Part shown: piece by piece, positions 11,501 through 26,500 of the stretch
How the letters are laid out: each line of letters begins with the position of its first letter
How positions within the stretch are numbered: position 1 is the stretch's first letter
Assembly: GCA_034509425.1 (NCBI GenBank)
Contig: JAVTVJ010000143.1
Span: 1-64,000 of the forward strand
Length of the DNA stretch: 64,000 nucleotides
From: Eopsaltria australis
Lineage: Eukaryota; Chordata; Aves; Passeriformes; Petroicidae
Direction: 5' to 3'
Notes under the pieces: generated by a model
The model's input: only the letters and a program-made list of their open reading frames with translations
The model's database searches: none
Told to the model about the DNA's origin: nothing
Made by a program: the position numbers and the translations under genes

Positions 11501-14500
11501 AACACAGTGATAGCAAAGCTTTTCCATAAAACCAGATTTCCACACTCATAGTAAGGGATTCTAATGTGCCACCAAAAAGCTCTCTTTGCAGAGCTGGTCT
11601 CAGGCTCACAGAGGAAGGAGCAGCCTTTAGGCTGCTGTATGGGTGGAGCAGCCTTTGCAGGGTGCCACCCACGGCCAGGGATGGATGGCAGGCATTTTAA
11701 TGGCTGCATTTCTCTGCGAGACACCCACGCTGTCACTGCTGCAGCTGCTGTGGAAAGGCAGCCTGCTGGCTCTGCTGTGTCAGGCATTCCTGCCTTTGCC
11801 CTGGCCCCTGCCCGGGTACATCCAAAACAAGCACACCATGAGTGCCTCTGTGCCCAGAAATGTTGTGAGGAAAAAGTGCAGTTTGAAAGGTGAGGACCAG
11901 AAAAGAGTGGCAGGGACAAGGTTTTCCTCCTGTGCCACAATTCTCTGTGACAGAGCATCCCTCCATGGTATGCCCAGTTTTGAGCCAGCTGTAACTCTGC
12001 ATTTGTAGTAGCCCTTGGCATGACATCAGCCCAAGATGGATGGGCAGGGGAAAGCCCTCAGTAGCCCACGGCATCCCCTGGTGACCTGCAACCTGCTCCT
12101 GAGCATCTGCACAGCTCTGCAGACTGTCTCCATCCTGCCCTGCAATCCTGCCCTGCCATGGGGAGACCGTCCATCCTGCTGAGGCACAGGCTGGCCTAAC
12201 AACATGTGCAAGCAGGGAGCAGGGTGAGGCAACTAAACCCATTTTCCTCTCTGACCAAAGCTTGCCTCCGGGCTCAAAAAGCTAAGCACTGCTCTGGTTT
12301 TCCTCACAAAACCCCTTTGAGAAGAGCCTGGATGAATTCCAGCTTGGTTGTATGTCCCAAAGCCACTCGGTGCCCTTCCCCCATGGCTCTTCCTTTCATG
12401 AACATTGCTCCAAGTCATGAAGCAGCAAATTTTCTTCCTGGCTGAGCAGAGGGGCTGAGACTCTTCCCAGGAAGGTGAAGACTGGGGATAAGTGATCCAT
12501 CCTAGTAGAAATATCCCACTGAGAAATCACAGGCTTCCAGCATTTGTAGGAGATGCAGTGGGTCAGCTCTACAAATAAACTACTGAAGTGATTTTCAGAA
12601 AAGCTCTTCACCCAGAAGCATCTCAAAAGTGCTTTATAAACTTCACTAATGAGCTGTGCAGACTCCAGCTCCCATTCTTGGTAGGGTCTGTGCAGAGATA
12701 TCTGCTCAGACAGCTGCTAGGGAAGATAAAGGTGCAGACTGGCAACCCAGAAAGCCTCAGCTAAAGCAGAGACACTCTTGGGTACCTGCTCTGGGAGCAA
12801 ACCCTGAAAGGGTTTGAGCAAAAGACATCAAACCGGGTTAAGCCAGCTCCATCCCAGCACAAACTCAGCCAGGCTCCCATGACAATAATGTAGGCATATT
12901 TCCTTCATCAAGAGAACTAAAGCCCCAGGTATAAGATTTAAGTGTCTACCACTGCTGTCTTGCACAAAACTTGTCTTGCACAGAGAAATACAGGAACTCT
13001 GACTGAAACAAGGTCAAAACAGAGAGAAGGGGGCAATTATTGCATCAGGCAAAGCATGTTTGCAAAGAGTAATCCAGAATCACCTCCTCAGATGCCCTAA
13101 GTTAAAAGATGTGAACAAGCAGCCTTCTCTGTCACTGTCACAGTGGAAGAACAGAGTTTTTTGGTTTTTTTATTGTACCTTGGCTTTTCCTGGAAAGGAG
13201 AGCTTGGGAAAGCCTTCCTAACTGTGCCCACCACTATGGATGTCAGCAGGCAGCACAGGACGGGGAGCACTGGGATGTGGGATGCTTGCTCAAGACTGTT
13301 CAAGTCCATCCTGTATTAGCCTCAGCAGTCCTGGTCACCTGCTCTGCTGACACCCATCGTGTGCCCAGCCAGACCTGTGTGTTCATCCAGTGCTCCTGAT
13401 GCCCCAGTGCTCCAATAGCTGTGGTGGGAGCTGGGAGCTGCCCAATGGACTCAAAACTGAGAAAATACCAGCTTGACCTTTTTTGATGAGTCTTACCAGT
13501 GTCAGAGGAGGGCACAGCCTTGGTGAGGATGCTGTCGGTGATAGTGGCCAGCATGCTGAAGGCAAACACCAGCGGCACCGCAATGATGCAGTAGTGCCAC
13601 ACGGTTCTCATCAGGGCCTAAGGGACAGGACACAAAGGACCACAGATCATTAGAGAGCACAAACAGTGACTTTGTGGCAACAAACAACCTGGAAGAAAAT
13701 CACGAGTCAAACCCATGACTTAGGGAAATGGTGGGAGCCACAAATGATCAGTGGTGGCGCGGCTTTGGCCAGTGCGGGGTCTTTCACAGCCTGCCATTTG
13801 TCTGCAGTGAATTATTCCAAGCATGTGGAGCAAACGATACCCTACAATCTGGCAGCACGTTTCCCCGGCACTGCTGTGGGTATTTTTAGCAGCTGGGAAT
13901 TAGTGACGTCCCTGCACCCTTCCCCCTGTCTTCTGTCCAACTCCCGAGGAAATGCTGAACAGCAGATGTATGTGGTGTACTTCAGGAAGCTTCCATTACT
14001 TATACAAAACAGCCTAGAGAAGGCTTTTTGGTTCATTATCATAAATAATTAAAACTAAACTGAGCCTGTCAAAATAAATGAGCACGGTGCATTATGTAAC
14101 ACCGTACCTTTGGGATTTCTGATCCTGTTCTGCTGCTTCCCCGCTAATAAATTCACCAAATTCAGTAATCTGGAATAGGTCTCCTGGCCATGAGTGCACA
14201 TTAGCGAGCATAATTAGGGAGAGTAATGATTTTGTTATTGCACATATTCTTAGCGGAGACACCCCTCCAGCTGTTTAATGCTGAAACAAAAGCGGTGAGG
14301 CTCCCTAAGCTGCAGGGCTGGAGCGGCTCCCGGCTCATTCACAAGCCCTGCTGGTCAAATAAATGGATTTCTCTGGGGCATAGAAAGGAAATTTCCCCTT
14401 TATTGCAAGTCTCCTGCCCTAACCCATGTCTCAAGGTGTGTTATTGTGGCTGGAAAACATTTCTGTCACTGGTTTAGCCAGAAGTTTAATTCTCTGGAGT

Positions 14501-17500
14501 TCTCTGTCCTAAGATCTGGTCCCTGCCTCTCGGCTACAGAAGATGGAGGAGCCCAGAGACATTGCTCACTAATGACTTGGAAATGTTGAGGTTTATTCCT
14601 AGTTCCCCTCTGGAGTCACACACAGCCAAGTTTTTCTCCTCAAAGGGGCTTTTTGCCTGTATTTTGGTTAAGATCTAGGCACTTCTGATTAAGGAACCAG
14701 AGTACAAAGATAGAGGAACAGGTATTTGGTACATAAACAAAAGGAAGGAGAGTAACTCCTTGCTAGGGCAAATGTCATTGCAGGACAACATTGCAGAGCC
14801 CATAGAAAAAATCAGTTTTAATCCCTCCTGCTTTGTACAGACTCCCTCATGAGCTGGAGCAAGTGAGCAGAAAAGGGCAGAGGCATGTCTGTGTCTCCTG
14901 TAAAATAAAGGGAAATGGCTCCTCACTTCTCTGGGGCTCAGGGACAACTGAGCCAGACAGAGCCCAGTCCTTGCTACTCTTCAGCTGCTGGGTAGTGAGT
15001 AGTTTTTTTTTTAGGTGAGCAGGTCTGAAAGCCTTTTATAGGTGAGAGACAGAACCAGGAGTCTCAGCAGACAACTCAAAAAGCAAATGCCTGGGAAATG
15101 CAGGCAGCGAGGCAGGATGAGGCACAGCCGTGCCTTCAGACAAAGGGAAAAACTTCCCCATCGCAACTGCCAAGCCTTCCCACAGCCCTGCCCACACTCT
15201 CCCGGCTCACATCTGCACATCAGACACTGGTTCTTCCCTCCTCTCCTTATCCAGGTGTTATTGCCGAACTCCCAGCCCACCCCTTCCCTTCTCCAGCTGC
15301 CTGTTGCTGGGAACATCCTGCAGCCTCTTCCCAGCTGCAGCGCTGTCTGTCTGCTGCTGCTTGTGCCAGCCTTCCAGAAATGCTCCAGCCCACCTCCCCT
15401 GCCTGTGGTATCAGGATGGGTTCTGGAGTGTCTTTTATTAACAGCTAGTCTTTCTCCTCACTTCCATCCTTTGGGGAGGGGAACTGCTGCATTTGGAGGC
15501 CACATGCTGCAAGGGCACAGCAGGTGGGATGCTCTTCCACTAGCAGCTGGGAAGGATTAAAAGCTTCACCCAATAAGTTTTGCATTTGGGGCTGCTGCTG
15601 TGACAGCACTTGTCCTCACCGAGACAGAAAGCCACCCCAGAAGCGGATGTTTTCTTGGCAGCCACTTGGACAGAGCGCTTTTTAACAAGGCAAAGAGGAT
15701 CACAACTGCATTTGCCTATGAATAGTTCTCATGGGAAGTCACTACTGACCCTTGTCCCCAGGCCCATGCTGTCAGGATGTCCACAGCCCTCCAGGCTTGG
15801 CATAATTGCCAGCTCTAAGATGATTTCCCTTCCTGGCTCCCGGTTCTCCTCCTCGTGCAACCAAAGTGAGCCTTCCTGCACTGGGACATCCGTGCTGCCC
15901 TGTGTGCTCCTCCATTGACATCGAGGCTTTCTCTCCCTACCTCCACCTGACTCCAGCCTTCCCTGGAACGCAGTGAGACCTCAGTGCACAAAAGCCATAT
16001 AATTCATGCTGCTGCTCTGCCTGATTCCCATGGGACTGGGCTTCAGCACAGGGATTCAGTCCCAGCAGCACCTGGCTGGGGGTGCTCATCTCTCCAGATG
16101 GGCCAGGTCCACCTTGGTCCCACCTAATTGCTCCCACCCATGACCAAAAAACAATGGGAAAACCTTCAAAGTCCTTCCCAGGCCATGCTCAGGAGCATCA
16201 AGCTCAGTGCAGATGTCCCATGTTAAGGGGGCATATTGATTTCAGCCAAAAGAGCATGACAACAATTGGAGAGACCCTTCCCAAGCATTCTACACCTGAC
16301 AGAATCCCCAGGAGTCTCAAAAATCCCAGGGAGAGGGACCACGTTCCATCTGCAGAGCCAACCCTTGATCTGCATCCATCCTCCCTTCGCAGCCTCATCT
16401 CAGACACGATTTAGCCTCAGATTAGCTAAGGTGTGTAGGTGCCTCGTCTCATCCGTGTAGCTGGGAACCACAAACCTCAATGCCCTCCAGGACTTGGCCC
16501 TGACCTCCCCATGGCTGCGGCAGGGCTGTGGGAATGGCACTCATCCTACCTGCAGCAGTGGGAGCACCAGTGTCCTGGCAGCAAGGCTCAAGGCCAAGTC
16601 CTGCAGGGAATGTTGAAAGGCTGATGCAGCTCAATTGTCCTTTGGGTCCACTGCACTGACGGGGGCTGGGAGCACCTTTCCTTCATCCCCATGGCCTGGG
16701 CAGAGCTATCAGTGCCCTGAACATGGCTTATCTGAGCAAACACAGTTCTCAGCAGAGCTGCCTACATCCACTCCATTTTCCAATTACTGTTTGAGATTGG
16801 CATCAACCGTTGCCCTTGTGGACACAACCAGCAACAGCTAACATCACTTATCCCAAAACGGAGGAACAAAATTACTGCCTTGCTACCTCCTTCCCCAGAT
16901 TCTCTCTAACTGCGGGATTAGACAAAAATAAAGCCCCAGAAGGAGAGCGCACAACCTCTGCTCTCTCACCGCAATGTACAACTGCAATGATTTTTCCCCA
17001 CCGTAATCTTCATTTACTTTCTGGGTAGTCCAGGAAATTCAGTCGCTGACAAGACCAGGCCAGGATTTCTGTGCAAATCCGGTGACTCAGGAGGGACTTA
17101 GCGAGTTTCTGTGCAAGATTAATATATTTTTTAATCCCTATAACTATTACTCACACAGCTCTTTATCATGGCTTGGCGCAATGCTGACGTTGAACGCGGC
17201 TCTGTTTGCGCAGAGGCCCAGGAGAGCTGGTTTTCCCTGCCCCAAAGACCACCCAAGAGAGCCAGTGGTGGCATTTCCAGGGGCAGAGCTTGCAGCCAGG
17301 TCCCACAGACCTTGTGTCACTGCTTGTGACGTTATTAGAGGCATCATGGGTGATTTCAGACTCTCCTTACCATGCCTAGGCCCACACCGGCAAAGACGAA
17401 GACGCTGAGTCTGAGCAGGGTCATCTCTGAGCAGTGACTAGCGAGCTTCCCAACAACCAAACCCTGGACAACCTGGCAAAGAAACACATAAGCACCATTA

Positions 17501-20500
17501 AGCCTGATGTTTATAGTCATTTAAACAAACTCTAAAGAGAACTGCTATTTGCTTCAAGCAAACAGGTTCTTCCATCAGGGCTTTTTTTTGACAAAAAAGG
17601 GACCTCACTGCCACAGTAAATTATTGGAAGGTGTGATCAATTATTTCAAGCAATTTTCCTCCTAGGGAGAGATCCATGCCATCAGCTGAAAGTCTTACTC
17701 AGAGTGCATGCCTGAGCTTACCATCACTGCCTGCTCAGCAGCAGCGACTGAAACTTTCTAAAAACACTTGCAGATACAACTTGCGATGTGTTTGTGAAAT
17801 ACAGTTAATGCTATAGTCTTCATTCTTGGCGAGTCCTCCCCAAAGAAAAGCTGTACGTTTGCAAACAGAGGAGGAAAAATGTCTGCACTTCTCTTGTCAT
17901 TATTTTAAACTATAAATATACAAATTGGGTGGTTCATAAATTTTAGGCAGGAAGCAAGTATGACGGAGATGCTAATATCCAGTCCCAGCAGTACACACAG
18001 ATGTAAAGGATGGGGAACTGGTTCTGCAGATTTTATACAAAAACTGGAGGGGGAAGGGGAGGGAAGGAAGAGCAAAATATTAAAATCCCAGAAATTAGCT
18101 GACTTTTGCAGCACTTTGCAGAGCAAGGATTCCCTCTTTTATGTATCTGTTCAGCATCTCCCATGCTTCAGGTGATGCTGGCCAAAGTGGACATGAGAGG
18201 ACAGAGGCTGGAAGAGATCATGATAAAAACAAAATCTGACTTACTGCAGTACAGGGAAAACAAAGACAGGAATCTACTGAATGTTCCCTGCCTTGAAAGT
18301 GTTTGATCCAAATTAAAACCCCTCTGACTTGAAAGAAGAGGTCTAGTTCAAATGCTTTGTTTGGTAGCTTTGGTGGGTTTTGTTTCTGTGGCAATCCATC
18401 CTGGAGAAAATTTCAGTGGTCTGCTTGGACCAGGAATGACACTACACTACACTCAGCCTTGCTGTGTTAGTCCTGAGGCAGAAACCCAAAGCCAGCTGAA
18501 AGGAAATGAGTGCAAAATAAATGAGAAAGTAAGTTATTAAACAGAAAGGAAATGTTAATCTATAATAAGCAGTCCAAAAAAAGAAAAGCAAATAGTAATA
18601 GAGCGGAAATTAAGTTGACATAGAGAACAATAGCTACAAAATTAATATATTTCCAACAGCATACAACTGAATGGAAAACCATCAAAATTCAACCCTTCAC
18701 TTTGCTTCGGAGCACAAAGGATTTTTGACATGAGGGCACATCACACCAAGAAGACATTCTGGCTCCTGGCTCCTTTTTGTCATTGTCCCTGCCTTGGGCC
18801 AGGGCTCGAGAGCTTGGCTCACGTGTGCCCAGCTGCCGTGTGACGCTGGCACAGGCCCTGCCTGTCCTTCCCGGGTCATGTCACCTGTCAAGTGGCCTCT
18901 GGGACACTGGTGGACCTGCTGTGGCACGAGGCTTGGACAATGCCTAGGGTGACCTGAGTCATCCTGACCAAAAGCCCTGCCATGAGAGGAGTCTGATACC
19001 AGCCCCAGCAGCTTCGACTCCAGGGATGGGTGGGGAAGCCACTGAGTAATGCTCCATTAAGCTGAGTGCTCCAAAAAGGGAGAATCGTCATTAACTTTTT
19101 GCAACTCCCCAGTCCCTCCTACTGGCTCTCCCCAGCTGGGCTGTGCTGAGTCACATGGGATGGGGGCTGAGCCTTGTCACAGGGCATGGATTGACTCAAG
19201 GGTGGCATCACCCGAGCCCCAGTTCGGCTCTGCTGAGCCATTGGAGGAAACAAAACGTTTCCCAATTTGCCCAGACTTGAATGGCATATTTAATTGGGAT
19301 AGACTGTGCAGGCACAGCCCAGTCCCTGCCCTTCCTTGAGTCACTAGGGTATATCATCAGAATGTCCCTGCTCTGATGGCCATGGGAGTGGTGTTCCCAA
19401 AAACGTTGCTGTCGGTGTACATGAGACCCTGTGTGAAGGCAGCAAGCACCACTGCAGCAGAGGCAGGCTCTGGGCAGTCAGGACCTGGAGATGTGCACAA
19501 CGAGCTGTCCCCAGAGTCAGCAGGGCAGAGGGATGGTCCCTGTGCCAATGCTGGCATTCCCCGTGGGCTTTCCCATCACTTGGGCTGCGGCAATGAAAGC
19601 GCAAGGTAAAACATCACTGCTGAATCAGCCAGCTTGGCAAGGGGACTATTTCCAAGGGCAAGCATGAGCCCAAGTCACCTGCTTTCCCCTTGGGGCTGGG
19701 CAGCAATCCTTGGGTTGTACAGACAGCAGTCCCCCATGGGCTATCTGGGCTGCCAGCCTTCCTCCCTCCCCAGCACAGGCACTGCTTATCCAGCCATTAG
19801 TCCCAGGCAGGCAAGGCCCATCATCTTGGTTTTGGACACAGAGCCTTGATTTATTTGGATAATATTTCCAGTCACCAGGAGCTCTGACCTCACTTTCCAG
19901 CCTGAATTTAGACCAGAAAAGCCATTACTTCCAGCCTGTAATTTTCCCTGAGTGCAGAGCCCCTGGGCTGGCATGAGCAGCACATCTGGGAAGGTGAAAG
20001 TGAAAGGTGGTTCATGTGCACCCTCCCATGAAAGATTTTGGACATGTGCTGCCAGTTTACCAGGAGATAGTGGGGACATCACAGATGACTTGGCCATAAC
20101 CACTCCTGCAGACAAGCTCTGGTAGCTGATAAATTGAATTTATCCTTATTTTTATTCTTACTGTCGTGTTCTGGGCTTGCACATAAATTCTCCTTGAGAT
20201 CGACTTCGATGGGCCTTCCCCTCCTGCATTTCATTTTGCCTGGAAGTTGCTTGCCTTTGTAACCTGACCTCCTTTGAAGTCGGGGAAGAGCCAGTGTACC
20301 TGGCTGGAATGCCTTCTGCCATCAATAAACAAAAGAGAGAGGAAATTGTTTGCAAGTGAAATAACAGGCACTGCCTGTGGCTGTGTACACATGTCACAGG
20401 AAAAACCAACTCATCTTTTTTTCCTCCCCTCTCTCCTTCTTTAAAGGCAAATAAGTCTCCCAATAAATGCATAAGAACAGCCAAATCTCTGTTCATCATT

Positions 20501-23500
20501 TTCCAGATTCACCAAGCTGGGGGTTTGTTACACTAGTCCAGCAAATCACATGGAAAAATCCTCTCTGCCTCTATCACTGCATTTGGTTTCTGGGAAAGCA
20601 GCTGCTCCCATTTGCTCAGAAAGGCCAATTACCCATTTGACTGTTAACCTCTAACAAATTTCAGGAACCCCTTGCAGGAAAGGATTGTTTCTGTTTGAAG
20701 GTCCAAGGTGCTAGTTTTTGGAAGACTTTTGAAGTACCGGCCCTGCTGCACAGAGCTGCTGCTGGGCTGACTGGCACCTGCAATAAGCTGACCTCACCCG
20801 TGGAGGTTACAGGAGTTATGCAGATGCTCAGCTGGTCCTCTGCTCTCAGAGGACAAGGGACTGTTGCTAAAGATCCTTCCATCAGCACCGATTGAAAGCT
20901 TGACAGAGCCCAGCAACAAAATAAGTTCCCTTTCACCTGACAGCCTGGAAATGAAAATCTGTGAGAAGGTCGGAAAGGCAGACACAGCAGGCCAGATAAG
21001 CGGGTACAGCCTCGCAGAGATGCAGGGCCCCATCCCTAGCACAGATAGCATGATTCACATCAGAAGCAGCCTCCCACGCCCTGGACCCGTATCTCGCCTT
21101 TGAAATTGTGCCGGCTGGCAGTTCCCAGGCAGCTGGGGAGGGATGGGCACCGGCTGGGGCAGAACACGGGGGTCAGCACAAACCACGGTGCTTTCCTGCA
21201 CAGGCTGGACGCGGTGCAAAGCCCTGGCTGGGGGAAAGGGGAGCTGTTTACTGACACATCGATGCCAGGAATCACTTGAGTAGTTCAGCTCTTGCAAAGG
21301 AGCAGGAGGGCGGTGGGACTGGAAGGAGGGCTGACGGTGAGCACCAAACTGCTGAAGGCAGCACTTTGCCAAACGGGGAAGAGGATGGTGTGTTTTGCAA
21401 ACTCCAACCTAATCGCTTTCTTTCCCCCTCCAACCCACCCCCCTCCACAGATATAAATCCTTCAAAGCAAGGAAACTGGAGAACTTTCTGTTTGTTGTTG
21501 CAAGGTCCTTTCACAAAGTGGGTTTTCCCCCTAGGCATACCTGGCTGTAATTAAATCCCCGGCTCTTTAATCATCTCTTTTGCTGTGCAGAGAAAAAAAA
21601 AAGTGAGAGGGACAGACTGGTGATAAGATGATACGCAATGTAAATCTCTCCTCCAGGAATCTCTCTCATCTTTTCAGGATCACTCCGTACCAACTTGTCC
21701 CTCCAGAAGCTGCACAGCTAGAGGTGGAGTTTGTATAACAATACAAATTCAAATGCGGTAAATAGAACAGATGTCTTATGATTTCTTGATCCTCAGGGTT
21801 ATAAATATCTACCCCTTTGTCCCACCCAGGGTTTTCTTTGGTGCATTTTGCTTTGGGTTTTTTTGTTGGTTTTTTTTTTTTGAGAAAAAGTTCTGAAAGG
21901 AAAGTTTCCCCCACCCCCTCCTGTGGTTTGAAATCCAAGCATCAGATGTGACTCGAGATATCAGTCAGGGACTTCAGGTATTTCACTTGCCTAATCCTCC
22001 GGCAGCATTTTCCAGGCCACACTCTACATTCTACACCTGGAAGGTCTCTATGCCATCACACTTGCAAACTCAAAAAAAAAAAGTCTAGGCTCATTTCTGC
22101 CCATTACACAAAATTAAATTATTTTAAAGCATTATGAAATTAATTATTCTCTGGAGGGAGATTGAATGGCATTTCACACTCCCAGGCATTCACTGTGAGG
22201 GAAATTTCTTTCGCATGGCTTCTCAGATGAGAGGACTCCTGAAGCCTAACCCTGGAGGACAGAGGGATTGTATCCTTGATGGGCTCTCATAACCCTTGCC
22301 TGGAGACCTACCAGTGATCAGATAAAGATGCTTCAAGCACATCATGAGCAAGAGAATCTCTGCAGTGCAGGCTGCCTGGTGCAGAGGCAGCTCTCCTGCT
22401 GTCTGCCTTCCTCTCCTCATTTTGTTATCTCCCACACGGCTTCTCTTCTACTGGCGCAGTCCCAGCTCATCAGACAGCCCCACACTTTCAGGGTGCTTTA
22501 AGAATCCCTGCAGAGACCTGGACTGCTTGAATTGCCCCCATGTGCTATTTTCATTTCCCCACCAGGAGTCCATTCCAGCCTCGGTCATACTCCATTTTCT
22601 AAGCCCCAACTCTGTTGCCTCATCAGACAGTTCTTTGTCTCAATGCTGTCCCAGTGCCTCCCCACACTCCCTTTTCTGACCTTGCCTTGCTGTGTCCTGA
22701 CCCAGACATGAGTCCCCTTCCCTCACTGCACCTCAACCTGCCCCACGTCTTCTTGTATCCCCTGCTGTTAGATGATGCTCTCCACATGATGAAGTGAGGC
22801 TGAGGAGCTCTGGATGGGATCCCTCAGGTGATGCCTGAACTAGTGGTGAGTCCAAGCTAACATCCTCCATCTGCAAAGAGGTGAAACACCTCACCTCCTG
22901 CAGGGTCTGTGTTTCTGTGCTGACGCCCCATGCAAAGAGCTGTTTGAGATAGCAGTGACAAAGAACTTGAGTTGCCTACTTAAAATTAGGTGGACTGACT
23001 CAAAGTCTCTCAAAAATCTCCTCTAGGTATTCTGCAGCTGGCTGGAAAAAGAGGGATGAGGAGAAATAGATTCTTACAGTGCATTGGCCACTTCTCACCA
23101 CAGCAGGTCAAATGAGGTTGGGAAGCTGAAAAACTAGATTAAGCAATTGGAGCATAATATCCTTGGGGTGGGAGAGGAAGGATGGAAGACACCATCACTA
23201 TTTGAGTCATCGTGGGATTGCTGATCAGGCTGGGAAAGGGAGCTTCAACATTGCCTTCTGCAAGAGGAATATGTTTGTTTTGAGAATATTTAATTTAAAA
23301 AAGAGAAACCACAATAACACGAAGAAATAATTTTCCCCTTAATTTCTTTGATGTCCCCTTCTAGCTATAAAAGTCCTTAAACACTATTTTTTTCAAGTCC
23401 AGGAAGAGATGTAAACATGGGGGATAGTTTTCCTCCAACAAGAAGCCTCAGGGCAAGTCCAAGAAGATGGGACAATCTTCACAATGATTTACAGAATGGC

Positions 23501-26500
23501 AAAATAAGGAATAAAAAAAATCAAAGCTGAGGATCTGGTTGATGAAATTAATTGAAAATTACATTATATTCCTCATGAATAAAGCTATAATTTGCTCAGT
23601 GAAGTGGGAAGCCAGTCAGCAGATATTAATCATCATTCACCTATCCAGATTGGTGGAATTCACTTGCAGCCTAATCTGCATTTGTATCTCAGCAGTATCA
23701 ATTCACTGTGCAGCAGAAACAAATGCATCTGAAATGCCAGCTTAGGCAACACAAGCAGCTCTGGGGCTCGGCAGGACAGAGCCAGCACACTTCTATTCCC
23801 TGCCTGCTAGAACAAACCAAACAGAAAGCAGCCATAAAACATTAACCCAGACATCACCTGCAATAAATATCTTTGGGTGGAGACCTGAAAGTAAAGACAC
23901 GAATTGTAATGGTTTAAAATAATTCAAAAGCCAGAGAGTGAGAGTTTAATTTGGTCCAGTTGAGGATCTTGTCTTGTGTAAACCAGAGTAGAGTTTGGAA
24001 CTGCAAGTGATAAAGTGGAAAGAAGAAGTGACAAAGCAAAAAGCAGTGCTTTACAAGCTCTCAGATGAGATGGCTTTCCTGTCACCAAGAATCAGGTGTC
24101 CTGGGCTTTAAAAAAAAAAAAAAAGTGTTTTTCCTTTTTGGTGTTCTGATAGCAAAGCTCAAAGTGTCAACATGAAGAAAAGTTTGTACCCAACGACCAC
24201 TTCACTCGTGTATTTCTGATGTCTAGAGCCATGCACTGTAGAATAGGCATTGCAACATGGATAGAAACTTCATGGATGGATGAAAGAAAACTGCCTGGCT
24301 GATAAATCCAGTTTCTGTGTCCAATGTCCCAAAGCAAAAACTCCCCAGCAAAGTAGATGCTGCACCTGAGCCTGCAGGCCTCTGCTGGGTTGAACTGTGG
24401 CAATGGGAATGATTGGCCTCTGTGGGATGAAACTGTGTGACTCTGGGAAGGGTCAGGTCCCTGGGTAACACTGGCATCTGATGATCCATGAGGAAGCAGA
24501 GTGGATGCTGTAATTCCCGTATCTTCCAGGGCTGTGTCTCTGTGTGGGGTGCCCCAGCACGGCAGGGGAGGGAACCTTATCTGCAGCAGTTTCAACCAAA
24601 CTAACCTGGGGAACAATGGCACTGAAGGCAGGCAGATATTCCAGATACAACAGCAGTGTCCTCAAGACAGATATCCTGGGCCCAACAGCAGCGTCCAGGC
24701 TCCATCCAGCAACACAAAGCCACTCCTTACAAGAGCTGTTGCTGCCCACGTTATCCAACTCTAAACAAGCACACCACAGCCATGCTGCAACTCCAGATTT
24801 TATTGCAGCGTGTGTAACAGGGATTTCATGGATATGTCTGAAGTTAAAATCCCAGCTGTGGGGAGTCTTTCTGCATTCAAATGGGGAAGAAGATACCAGA
24901 CAGTGACTTGGCCCCTCTAAAACCTGAATGGTTCTTGCACATCCTGGTCTAGGAGGCAGCATGCAAGGCTAACATAGGGAAAGCCTCTGAAAGCAGTGGA
25001 GTTTGGGTCAGAAGCTTGCTTTGGAAAGCAGCTGCTGATCTCCCCACTTTTCACACTGTTTCCATACTGTGGACTAGCTAATTGGTCTTCTTTCCAATGA
25101 GGCTGAATGGGGCTGCACCCAGCTGGTTGGAGATGTTCACAGCACCATGACACAACTAGTCCAAAGCCACCCTCACAGGAGGGACATGGGAAGGCACCAT
25201 CTCCTCAGCTCCAGCCAGTTTACTCCACAGAATCCAGCTGCTGATGTACAGCCATGCCTGTCAGCTGCTCTACCAAGATGCCCAGATTTGGTGAGGCCAG
25301 GCCAGAGCCCAGGTGACTGGCAACACCACGCCAAATCCAAATCACAAGGGAAGCAACTTAAGCTGCCATTCCCCAAATGAGAATCTCCCCCAGATCCCAC
25401 AGGAACTCTGTGGCAATGCCCAGGAAATGAAGAGGATTTAATAACAAGACCACTGTCCTTCAGGATATTGCTTAACTCGCATTCCTACCTTGGGGCTTGG
25501 TTATAACCATCTGCTGCTCTTCCTGCAAAATCATTAAGTCTCTTCCTCCAAAAGGAACACTCTGCTAAAACACAGCACTGGACATTTTTGACCCTGTTAC
25601 TGCCTAATTCAGCTGACTTTTTTTCTCTTTTATCCATTTTGGTAGTCTCCTAACCATGTTCCATCACCCACTTTTCTGTGCTTTGTTTTGGGTTTGTTTT
25701 TTTTTTTCTTTTTGGGAAGTCACAAGCTTGCTGTGCTTGTTTCCATGCAGCAGAAACAAGTTCTTCTACACTGAAGGGATCTGTGAAAACACCAGTGAGA
25801 TTGTCTGCTTTCCTGAGTGTACAGGGTGCTACTGTACAAATGTAAATCAACTAACCTGCACCAGGAAAAACCTCAGCCAAGGCACTTTAGCCTCAATGTA
25901 AGTTTTGTTTAAAAACCCAGGACATATCAGTCCAAGGAAATTTTAGCTGTACAGCTTAGAGATCCACAAAGAAGGACAAGGGGAAGAAAGCTTTCCTTTT
26001 GGACATTCCTTGCTCCAATTTCTTCCCATTCCAAGGAACAGAATAAATTTGGAGTCACTTTTCTTCAGGATTTGCCTGTCAGTAATGCACCTGGATTTGG
26101 AAGAGCACGTGTCCCCAAGGTAGTGAATTAGGTAGCAGTGTGGCAAGCTCATCTAAGAGAGGGACTTGCACTTCACTTACCATTTGAAGGACACCAAAAT
26201 ATGACATCAGATATCCAGACTCCACTGCTTCCAAGCCAAAGAAATCCATAGAGATGATGGAAAACATGATCATGAACAAACCTGGAGGGAGGGTTAAGGC
26301 AAAGAATACATCAATGTACTTGCACTGCATGTAATAGCCCAAACCCTGCTCCCAGTCACCACCAGCACAAGTCAGTAGCTCTCCCTGGGTTTGCCAGCAC
26401 TGGGTATAAACATGAGCAGAATCCCATTCAAAGTCATTGTAGTAATTTAATCTTTAAATGTTAACTTTTTTATCCCCCTTACTTTCATCTTTAAATAATG

